In this document: positions 1 through 6,600 of the stretch, in pieces
How the letters are laid out: each line of letters begins with the position of its first letter
Numbering within the stretch: the first letter of the stretch is position 1
Assembly: GCA_945635805.1 (NCBI GenBank)
Contig: CALZCW010000021.1
Span: forward strand, 1-8,126
Source: an uncultured Clostridia bacterium
Lineage (GTDB): Bacteria; Bacillota; Clostridia; Oscillospirales; Oscillospiraceae
Direction of reading: 5' to 3'
Length of the DNA: 8,126 bases
The notes under the pieces: model-generated
What the model was told of the DNA's origin: nothing
What the model saw: only the letters and a program-made list of their open reading frames with translations
Database searches by the model: none
Program-made: the position numbers and the translations under genes

Positions 1-553
1 AGTTGTCGATGATCTTCAGATTGGGATGGGCGCTCCAGGCGCGCAGGGTGCGGTCGTCCATCTCCCGGGCGTATTCCAGGGATTCGGTGCGGGCGTTGTT
101 GCCCAGGTTATAGGCAAATTCCGCTCCTTTAGCGCAGGTGACAAGGTGCAGAACCATGTCGTAATTTGCCAGAACGGAGGCCTCCGTCCGGCCGTCAAAT
201 TTCGACAGAACTTGGGCGAATTCCTCGTCGGAAATATAGGCCTTGTCGTCTATCAGGGCGCGGTCGTAGATGATGAGGATATTGTCCTCGGGGACGATCT
301 CCGCCGCAGCCAGGGCCAGCTTCTCCTTGTGGATCTGGTCGGCAATGACGAAATCCTGGAAGGCCAGCATGGACATACAGTTGCCGAAGGGCTTAATGCC
401 GAAGCCGGAGATCAGATCCGTCGCCGTCTCCGGGATGGTGATGACGCGCCAGCCGTCCTCCTGCTTGAATTCCTTCAGGATCTGGCTGGTCAGGGTGGTC
501 TTGCCTGCCGCAGGACCGCCGGTCAGGACGATTTTCACAATGCGTTTGCTCAT
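1..553 (-). CDS. AAA_28-family P-loop ATPase/kinase-like protein (3' end cut by window)
   Basis: The N-terminal 184 residues are visible; the C-terminus lies beyond the left edge. A Walker A loop GGPAAGKT (residues 12-19) follows the first beta strand, and a Walker B-like strand ends in D97-R98 (LIIYDRALIDDKAY), the DRG/DRA pattern of AAA_28 proteins. This is the family of the NadR ribosylnicotinamide kinase domain and eukaryotic Ttd14. The later segment with GNNARTES, an acidic helix and HPNLKIIDN also fits this family. Family members end about 20 residues further on or continue into a CYTH-like domain; the window does not show which. A nucleoside or phosphoinositide kinase/ATPase role is possible, but the substrate is unknown. 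The ATG at 553 is chosen because a GGGAG site lies 7 bases upstream. It has its own promoter and follows the HAD gene by 80 bases. Family call is confident; function is not. Confidence 0.85.
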   Translation of the reverse strand, partial: MSKRIVKIVLTGGPAAGKTTLTSQILKEFKQEDGWRVITIPETATDLISGFGIKPFGNCMSMLAFQDFVIADQIHKEKLALAAAEIVPEDNILIIYDRALIDDKAYISDEEFAQVLSKFDGRTEASVLANYDMVLHLVTCAKGAEFAYNLGNNARTESLEYAREMDDRTLRAWSAHPNLKIIDN

Positions 554-560
554 ACCCGTT

Positions 561-565
561 CTCCC
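561..565 (-). promoter_or_regulatory. Ribosome binding site of the AAA_28 gene
   Basis: GGGAG, within the purine run AGAGAGGGAGAA, sits 7 bases before the ATG at 553 and supports that start. Confidence 0.7.
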
Positions 566-583
566 TCTCTTTTGTGACGCCTC

Positions 584-612
584 ATTTTATCACAGGGCGT
601 AAGAAAAAGCAA
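584..612 (-). promoter_or_regulatory. Sigma-A-type promoter for the AAA_28 gene
   Basis: The -35 TTGCTT (607-612) and -10 TAAAAT (584-589) are separated by exactly 17 bases, with a TG one base before the -10 (extended -10). The start of transcription would fall near 577, giving a 5' leader of about 24 bases that holds the ribosome binding site. The promoter lies in the 80-base gap after the HAD gene, so the AAA_28 gene is probably an independent unit. The -10 is overlapped by two short dyads (TGTGA-N12-TCACA and ACGCC-N14-GGCGT) that could be operators. Confidence 0.6.
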
Positions 613-633
613 GAAATTTGCCGTTTTTTGCGG

Positions 634-1287
634 TCATTCCGCCAGATATTCAGCCAGCTCCGCGACGGTCTTGAAATAGAGGTCGCAGTTGCCGCGCATA
701 AAGGTCTCAATCTGGGGGATGTCATTGGCCCAGCCCGCCGCCGCGAATTTGATGCCGCAGGCTTTTGCCATGTCGTAGCCGGGCTTCAGGTCGTCCAGCA
801 TCAGCAGATCCTCCCGCTGCAGACCGAACGCCGAGCGGATGGTCTCGATGGGATAGGTGCTGGGCTTTCGCTGCTCCGGAGGGCTTTCCCAGCCGAAGAT
901 CATGTCCGGCTCCGGCAGGCCGTTTTCCCGGTAGTCCCGGAGGATATTCCTGGACATGGAATGGGACACGACGCACACCAGGCCGCCGGCGTTTTTCTGC
1001 GCCCAGAGCAGCTCCCGCATACCGTCGTAGGCCAGAGGCACATGCTGCTGCACATAGGCGTCCCAGAAGCGGTGCTCCTCGTTCATCATTGTCTCGTCCA
1101 TGCCGATCTCGTCCCGGAACAGCGGTATGATGCCCGGGGAAAAATTCTTGATGATATACTCCTCCAGCGTGTAGTGGAGCTGGGGATAGTGGATGTTCAT
1201 AAACTCCCGAAAGCTGGGATAATGCACCGTGGCGGTGCTGTTGACCACCGTATCGTCGTGGTCCACCACAAGGCAGCGGTATTTCAT
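634..1287 (-). CDS. HAD-superfamily phosphatase (phosphoglycolate phosphatase-like)
   Basis: A cytoplasmic hydrolase of 217 residues, normal for a HAD phosphatase with a helical cap. Motif I is DHDDT at residues 9-13: D9 would be the nucleophile and D11 the acid/base, with D12 where glycine is usual. Motif II is S108 in VVSHS, motif III is K141 in RKPSTYP, and motif IV is D165-D166 in LMLDDLKPGYDMAKACG. All catalytic positions are therefore present. Residues about 17-95 form the cap. The substrate cannot be read; phosphoglycolate, nucleotide monophosphates and sugar phosphates are all possible. The ATG at 1287 is preceded by GGAGG at 5 bases. The gene has its own promoter, 106 bases after the flavoprotein gene and 80 bases before the AAA_28 gene, so it is not tightly coupled to either. 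Confidence 0.9.
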   Translation of the reverse strand: MKYRCLVVDHDDTVVNSTATVHYPSFREFMNIHYPQLHYTLEEYIIKNFSPGIIPLFRDEIGMDETMMNEEHRFWDAYVQQHVPLAYDGMRELLWAQKNAGGLVCVVSHSMSRNILRDYRENGLPEPDMIFGWESPPEQRKPSTYPIETIRSAFGLQREDLLMLDDLKPGYDMAKACGIKFAAAGWANDIPQIETFMRGNCDLYFKTVAELAEYLAE

Positions 1288-1292
1288 AGCGT

Positions 1293-1297
1293 CCTCC
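1293..1297 (-). promoter_or_regulatory. Ribosome binding site of the HAD phosphatase gene
   Basis: A consensus GGAGG lies 5 bases upstream of the ATG at 1287 and fixes that start. It also sits inside a 10-codon upstream frame (1284-1316), so translation of that frame, if any, would pass over it. Confidence 0.75.
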
Positions 1298-1322
1298 GAT
1301 TCGACCGTTTTTTCATGCTTCT

Positions 1323-1350
1323 ATTATACATGAAACAGGAAAAATAGCAA
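1323..1350 (-). promoter_or_regulatory. Sigma-A-type promoter for the HAD phosphatase gene
   Basis: A perfect -10 TATAAT (1323-1328) is preceded at 16 bases by TTGCTA (1345-1350). Shifting the -35 one base further upstream gives GTTGCT at 17 bases. The predicted start of transcription is near 1316, leaving a leader of about 30 bases with the GGAGG site. The -35/-10 spacer holds one arm of a 9-base inverted repeat whose other arm abuts the upstream stop codon, which could be regulatory. Confidence 0.65.
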
Positions 1351-1393
1351 CGGTTTTCCCGCAAAACGCCTGTCACGGGACTTATTCCTGTTT
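1333..1393. repeat. 9-bp perfect inverted repeat spanning the flavoprotein-HAD gap
   Basis: AAACAGGAA (1333-1341) and TTCCTGTTT (1385-1393) are exact reverse complements, extended by 2 more pairs after one mismatch. The proximal arm lies inside the promoter spacer of the HAD gene; the distal arm touches the stop codon of the flavoprotein gene at 1394. In read-through RNA the arms could close over an inner weak stem (CCCGTGA with TTTGCGGG, including two wobble pairs). No uridine run follows, so this does not look like an intrinsic terminator. A chance repeat in AT-rich intergenic DNA is possible. Confidence 0.45.
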
Positions 1394-2443
1394 TTACGTC
1401 AGGAGGCGCGAAAGATTCTCCGCGAAGCGGTCCAGCTTTTCCCCGATCCCCTCGGCGTGGCTGGCAGTCCCGGCATCGTGGGCGGTCTGCATCAGGCAGA
1501 ATTCCGGCGGCAGAATGGCCGTCTTGTTGAAGCACATGGCTCCCAAAAGCTGCTTTGCCACCAGGTCGCTGCCGGAATAGCCGGAGACGACGATGCCAAA
1601 CAGATATTTATTGAACAGGTCCTGCCGCACCAGCAGATTGGTCAGCCGGTTGAACAGGGCCGTGAGGTTGGCGCTGACGGCGTCGTTGTAGTTGGGGCAC
1701 AGAAACAGCAGGGCGTCGCTCTCGGCAATGGCGGGCAAGACCTGCTCGGACATGGCACCGCCGTAAAAGCAGGTGCTGCTCTGGGCAAAATGAAGGCAGG
1801 TCTCATAGGAGCAGCCCCGGCAGTCGTAGATCGTGCCGTTTTGCAGGGCGATCTCCCGCCGCTCAAAGCGCTCGGGCAGACGCTCCAGCACCCGGCATCC
1901 CAGCCAGAGGGTGTTGGAGCGCAGGTTGTCCGAGGCGTGGAGCATCAGAAGGCGCGGCTTGTCAAAGGTCGGCAGCGCAAAGCTCCGCAGCCGCAGGAGA
2001 AGCGCCCGGATCTGGTAAAAATACGTCTCCTCCCAGGTCTTATGCAGTTGGGCGGCAAGGATGTGCTGGTTATACAAAGAGCCGGTGCCCTCCACCAGGG
2101 GCTTGCCGGGAAAGGCGCATCCGGCGAGGTTGGCAGCCAGGGCCAGCTCCCTGGCCGCCTGCTTGGTGTAAAGCTCCCCCTCGCCGTCGACGACGATGAC
2201 CCCAAAGCTGCCGCGCAGGCAGCCTGGATTCTGCCGCAGCAGTCGCAGAAGCTGCAAAAAGGCGCCGTCCGGGCCGAATTCGTCCACATGGACCGCAAAG
2301 ACCAGACGCTTTTCCCGGCCGTTTGCCGCAAGCTGCCCGGCGGCCAGTTCCTCCGCCGGCAGGTCCTGCAGCGCAAGCTCCAGCCCGCGCTCCAGCCGCC
2401 TGCCGCAGCCGGTGCGCACCAGATACAGCTTTTCCGTCATCAT
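1394..2443 (-). CDS. Tandem flavodoxin-like protein; C-terminal NADPH-dependent FMN reductase/iron-sulfur flavoprotein domain
   Basis: A predicted cytoplasmic protein of 349 residues with two flavodoxin-like halves. The C-terminal half (about 163-349) matches the FMN_red family: a phosphate-binding-loop-like HASDNLRSNTLWL (169-181), the strand-loop FLCPNYNDAVSANL (247-260) preceding the helix that normally packs near the flavin, and a cysteine cluster C208, C211, C216, C225 where iron-sulfur flavoproteins place their cluster ligands. The spacing CX2CX4CX8C differs from the compact pattern I know for that family, so an Fe-S cluster is only possible. The N-terminal half (about 45-135) keeps flavodoxin-like features (GSFGVIVVDGEGELYTKQAARELA) but lacks a clear FMN-phosphate loop, so it may be a non-binding copy. 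The ATG at 2443 is preferred over the ATG at 2440 because AGGGAG lies 8 bases before it. It overlaps the dehydrogenase-like gene by 4 bases, implying translational coupling. Confidence 0.85.
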   Translation of the reverse strand: MMTEKLYLVRTGCGRRLERGLELALQDLPAEELAAGQLAANGREKRLVFAVHVDEFGPDGAFLQLLRLLRQNPGCLRGSFGVIVVDGEGELYTKQAARELALAANLAGCAFPGKPLVEGTGSLYNQHILAAQLHKTWEETYFYQIRALLLRLRSFALPTFDKPRLLMLHASDNLRSNTLWLGCRVLERLPERFERREIALQNGTIYDCRGCSYETCLHFAQSSTCFYGGAMSEQVLPAIAESDALLFLCPNYNDAVSANLTALFNRLTNLLVRQDLFNKYLFGIVVSGYSGSDLVAKQLLGAMCFNKTAILPPEFCLMQTAHDAGTASHAEGIGEKLDRFAENLSRLLT

Positions 2444-3678
2444 TGGTCAAACTCCCTCAGCATTTTGTGGGTCTGGGCGAGGCGCGTCATGAGCGCGCCG
2501 CAGATTTCCTCCCGCCGCAGCAGCAGGCCCTGCGGGGTAAAGCGGCTGACGCAGCCGAAATAGGTGCCGCCCAGAGGGACAGCGCCGTAGTGGTCCTCCC
2601 CCCGCAGCAGCCGCAGAAGGCTGACCGCCGCAGAGGACAGGCCCGGGGCAATATAGGGCTTGAAGCCCAGCTCCCGCACCCGGAGGTTGGCAGTCTGGGT
2701 CAGCTCCGTCAGGTGCCGGGACAGGGCGTCGTCATAGGCTTCGCCGCAATGATTTGCGACGATAAGCCCCTTGCCGTGGGGGCCGTAGACCCGCCCTTCG
2801 GAAAAATCCACGCCCTCCCGGTCAGCGTAATAGGCGGCTCGTGCCGCCATAACGCCCAGGCCGAAGCCCTGGACCTGCTCGGGAAGCAGACCGGCATAGT
2901 CTATTTTTCCCGACTCATCGCGGTTGCTCTCCAAAAAAACCGCCCGGGCAAGCTGGTCCACCGGGTCGGACACCTGGCAGAACAGCCCGCTGAAATGGGC
3001 TTCCCGCGCCTTTCTGGCATAGGCTGCCAGCATGGCGCGGTTGGCCGAATACTGGGCCATCCGCACGTCATTGACGCCGGAATTCAGCCCCGGCACGCCC
3101 CGCGAGGCAGTAAAGACAAACAGGTCGCAGTCAAAGAGCCGTTCCTCCGGGCAGACGGTCACTTTTGGAAGCCGTTGACCGTCCCGCTCCCGCAGAACCT
3201 GGTTCAGCTCCATTTCATACCGGGCGCACAGGGCCTCGTTGGGGTCATAAATGGCGATCTCGCTCAGCTCACGGCCCAAAAGCTTCAGCCCGGTCAACAC
3301 CGTGCCGCCCACATCCCCCAGTCCCACCAGAGTTACGCGGTACGCTTTCTTTTTCGCGCCGTCGGCATAGGCCCGCAGATAGGAAAAGCAGTTGGAAAAG
3401 TCTGTATTGAGTACACAGGCGCCGTGGCTTAGGACGAAACGCTCCAGCTTCTGCTGATCTTCGGGCGCCGTTTGGCGGCAGGGCAACAGGCACTCCACGG
3501 AGTCGGCCTCATACAGCTCTCCCAGACTTTGGATGGCGAACATTCCCCGCCCGGTCAGCCCCTCCCGGCGGATCAGAAACACCAGCGGAGCAAAAGGCTC
3601 CTCCACCGGCACGCTCCCCGCCGGGAACATTTCTTCCTCACCGCAGAGGCAAAACGCATTCCATTTCTGAAGCATCAT
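2440..3678 (-). CDS. Divergent lactate/malate dehydrogenase-superfamily protein with N-terminal extension
   Basis: The protein has 412 residues, against the usual 310-330 for LDH/MDH. The surplus is mainly an N-terminal segment of about 112 residues that I do not recognise. From 113 on it follows the LDH/MDH fold: a NAD-binding loop VGLGDVGG (118-125), an acidic residue D145 ending beta 2 (suggesting NAD over NADP), TASRGVPG (190-197) opening the active-site loop, R206 seven residues before an asparagine as in MDH, VSDPVDQL (236-243) for the usual SNPVD, R280, and H301 in GPHGKG. By eye the aspartate that partners the catalytic histidine is M277, and the substrate-contacting asparagine of SNPVD is D238. 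The active-site loop seems about five residues longer than in MDH. It may therefore use an unusual substrate, or bind NAD without classical activity. The ATG at 3678 is chosen for a GGAGG at 10 bases. The gene overlaps both neighbours by 4 bases, so it is the middle cistron of a coupled operon. Confidence 0.85.
   Translation of the reverse strand: MMLQKWNAFCLCGEEEMFPAGSVPVEEPFAPLVFLIRREGLTGRGMFAIQSLGELYEADSVECLLPCRQTAPEDQQKLERFVLSHGACVLNTDFSNCFSYLRAYADGAKKKAYRVTLVGLGDVGGTVLTGLKLLGRELSEIAIYDPNEALCARYEMELNQVLRERDGQRLPKVTVCPEERLFDCDLFVFTASRGVPGLNSGVNDVRMAQYSANRAMLAAYARKAREAHFSGLFCQVSDPVDQLARAVFLESNRDESGKIDYAGLLPEQVQGFGLGVMAARAAYYADREGVDFSEGRVYGPHGKGLIVANHCGEAYDDALSRHLTELTQTANLRVRELGFKPYIAPGLSSAAVSLLRLLRGEDHYGAVPLGGTYFGCVSRFTPQGLLLRREEICGALMTRLAQTHKMLREFDQ
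2452..2457 (-). promoter_or_regulatory. Ribosome binding site at the dehydrogenase-flavoprotein junction
   Basis: AGGGAG lies within the last codons of the upstream gene, 8 bases before the first ATG and 11 before the second ATG of the ATGATG junction, favouring the first as start. Confidence 0.6.
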
Positions 3679-6600
3679 TTTCGCGGAACCTCCGTCTGAC
3701 AGATGCGGTCGATCTGGGCCAGATCCTCCTCGAGATAGTCCGAGGCAGGACGGCTGAAATCAAAATTCATACAGCTTCCCTTATCCGGCAGGCGCGGATG
3801 CTGCAGCGCCTCACTGAGACGGCGGATGGTCAGCGCCGTGCTGAACAGGCTCTGGTGGGCCCGCTCCAGCGCACGGAGGATCTGCAGCGCCCCCTCCAGC
3901 GCCGTTTTGGAGAGGACACGCACGCTCTCCTGGGAGGCGTCGCGGAAGAAATAGGGATAGCAGTAGGGCAAAATCAGGTTCACCGACGGTAGCATATGCT
4001 CCTGAGCAGGGCGTTCTACGATACTGTCGCCGCCGATGAAGGGATAGAGCAGGCTCTCGGTGAGCCAGTAGCGCAGATTGGGGATAAAGTATTCACACTC
4101 GGCCTGACGGCCCTGGACCCGCATCAGGTCCCGGCCGTAGCCGGACATGACCGCCACGATGATCCGCCGGATGGTGAGCTGTTCGCTGCGAAACACCTTG
4201 TCCAGCTTGTCAATGCGGTAGCCCTTGTGGAGCAGGTCGTCCACCAGAAGGATGGGGCGCTGGAAGGATTTCAGAGTGCGCACCTGGTTTTTGAGCTGCG
4301 AATAGCCCGGATATTCCTGGATCTCGAAGCTGCGCAGGTTGGGATGGAAGCATTTCTCCACGTGGAGGGTCTTGGTCACAGTATTCGGCACGATCTCGTC
4401 GGAGAAAATCTTGCCGTAGGGCACGCACATATAGGGCCCGAGGGTGCGCTCCCCTTTTGGCACATCCCGCACACCGTTCATCTTTTCAATCCGTTCCAGC
4501 AGCGCCTGGTTGAGCATCTCCGAGTCAAAGCACAGCAGCAGCTTGCCGGGGAACATCTGATTCAGCGCGCTGCGGAGTTTGGGCCGGGACTGCATCACCG
4601 CCTGCTGGACAGCAAGGTCATCGTGGTGGGGCTTTTTGATGCAGAGCATGGCATCCTGCAGCAATATTACCGGCGCGCGCATATCCACATAGAAGATGTC
4701 CTCATTCCCGGCCGGCACAAAGCCAAGCTGGCTTATGGCGCTGCGCAGGGCAGTATTCTCCTCCGGGCAGCGGCACAGGGCGTAGGTAGGGCCTTTCTCC
4801 AGGCTGCGGGCAAGCAGTTCATTGAGGAGCATCCGGACAGTCTCCTCCTCTGCCGCCTCCCCTGTCGTCTGGATCCGGTCGATCCACAGAAGCTGACCGG
4901 AGGCGTGTCTGCGGACATAGGTGGCGGCCATCAGCGAGCCTAGGACGCCGTACAGGTCGTCCAGCAGGATGGTCCGCCCGACGGCCCAGCCCTCCAGTCG
5001 GTCCGGCCGGTCATAGAGGGCCACCGCCAGCGGGTGCTTCAGACCGTGGAGCAGCCGGTTCAGCTCCTCCGGCGCGTCCTCCGACGGGGCCTTAAAGCGC
5101 CGGAACAGCAGACTCTGAGGCTCCAGGATGCTCTTTTCCTCCGGTGAGCGGACGTAGAGGCCCTGTTCATAGATCAGGTTCTGCACCACCGGGTCGACCA
5201 GCATGGAAATGTCCAGCTTCTGGTCGATGGACTCGCGGATACGGGTGGAACTGACCGTCTCGTAAAAAGGCGGCAGGGACAGGAGCTGCACCTTGCCCCG
5301 GAGAACGGCGGAAAGCTCCTCCGGACTGCTGCTGCCGTCGCGGCAGAAAATTATGTGATTGTAGGTGGCGGCGCTGCCGGGGCCTGTCTGCCGGTAGGCT
5401 GAGGCGTTGGCGATCACGTCGCTGCCGGCCACCAGGTAAAGCTCCCGCCTGGGCAGCAGCCTTTTCAGCAGGGCCAGGTCCTGAGGCATGGCGATATTGA
5501 TGGGGATGTCGTCGGGGAACAGATAAGTGTCCGGCTGGTCGGCAATGGAAATGCCCACGATCTTCCGTCGAAGCAGCTTGGGCAGGGTCTTCTTTCGCCA
5601 GGAGAATTCATCCACCGCCAGATAGACCTCAAAGCCTCTGGCGCGGATCTCCTCTACGATCTGCTTATGTCCCACGGAGAAAGGGTCAAAGGTTCCGGGG
5701 AAAAAGGCCACAGGCTTGGTCGGCGCAAAGCGGAAGGGACCGTGCTCCGTCTCCTGCTCGACGATAAAGCGGTAAAGATGGTTGAGCATGGCGGCCCGGT
5801 TGAAGAAAATCAGGTTCCCTTTATGCGGCTCGGAGAGGATGGTCAGCAGTTTCTTGTGAAGGCCCACGAAAATATCGTGGCGGCGCTCCATAGGGATCCG
5901 GCTGTTTCCCAGGACGCCCAGGCAAAGGACGTTCAAGGCCGTCTGGTGGATGGCCGGTTTGTAGTGGCTGACGCCGGTCATCAAAATGCCGAGGATGTGC
6001 TCCAGCACGTCCGACCGGTCCTCCGGCAGGGCGGCGACGGCCTCGCCCAGAGTGCGCATGGCCACCTGAGCCGGAAGCGCGGAGGCTCCCCGCGCCAGTT
6101 CCTCCAGCTGGCCCACAGTCTCCTGCAGCTCCTTTTCCGGCAGCAGGCACATGAGTCTGCCCAGATAGGGCGCGATGAACAGGGAGACCTGTTCCTGGCC
6201 GGTCTCCAGCTCACGGGTCAGGTCGATGGTGATCTCGTTGATTTGATCCACGGAAAGCTCCGGCGCAATCTCCAGCAAATGCCGGCCTGCCGCCTCACGC
6301 ACCGGCAGGTGCTCACTGACGGACATCAGATTGGACAGGTGCATGGCCGTGTGGAAGGCGCTCTGAGGCTGCTCCCTTACCTGCCGGCACAGCATCTCCA
6401 TCTGCTCGAGCTTAACAGTCCAGTGGACGACATTTTTCAGATTGCTCAGGTGGATCTGGGAGACCTGCTGGCGGGTCAGCGGCACGAAGGGCTGCCCCAG
6501 CAGAAGTCCCTTCAGGTAGCGGAACATGGCCCGATACTCATCCTCCGGCGGGTTATAGTCCAGGAGCACCCGTTCAATGACGGGCCGCAGCCTGGGTAGC

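Noticed and set aside
26..577. Plus-strand frame of 183 codons opposite the AAA_28 gene
   Set aside because: The minus strand here encodes a Walker A motif and the complete AAA_28 pattern with a good ribosome binding site; the plus-strand translation has no recognisable content.
550..585. Eleven-codon frame MRRHKREGERV overlapping the AAA_28 start as ATGA, like the one before the HAD gene
   Set aside because: Its ATG overlaps the -10 hexamer, so it would not be in the transcript from that promoter, and it has no ribosome binding site; the arrangement follows from the gene starting ATGA.
601..633. Possible intrinsic terminator after the HAD gene (GGCAA-ATTTC-TTGC followed by T's)
   Set aside because: The stem is only four pairs plus one wobble and the T run is part of the next promoter's -35 region; too weak to call.
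1342..1384. Possible intrinsic terminator after the flavoprotein gene (CCCGTGA with TTTGCGGG)
   Set aside because: The stem needs two wobble pairs and is followed by AAAACCG, not by a T run.
1284..1535. Minus-strand frame of 83 codons covering the flavoprotein-HAD gap
   Set aside because: It overlaps the end of the flavoprotein gene in another frame, contains the promoter and has no start signal; only its last ten codons are discussed as a low-interest mini-frame.
1457..2563. Long plus-strand frame (368 codons) antisense to the flavoprotein gene
   Set aside because: It mirrors the codons of a clearly recognisable minus-strand gene, has low-complexity Q/G/A-rich translation and no recognisable domain; long antisense frames are common in GC-rich DNA.
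2323..3432. Long plus-strand frame (369 codons) antisense to the dehydrogenase-like gene
   Set aside because: It crosses two well-supported minus-strand genes, has no recognisable motif, and fits a shadow frame.
3996..4943. Plus-strand frames of 310-315 codons opposite the giant gene (also 5667-6599)
   Set aside because: Both lie wholly within the giant coding region, opposite segments with clear PRTase-like, GNAT-like or NadD-like and HEAT-like signatures, and show no family features of their own.
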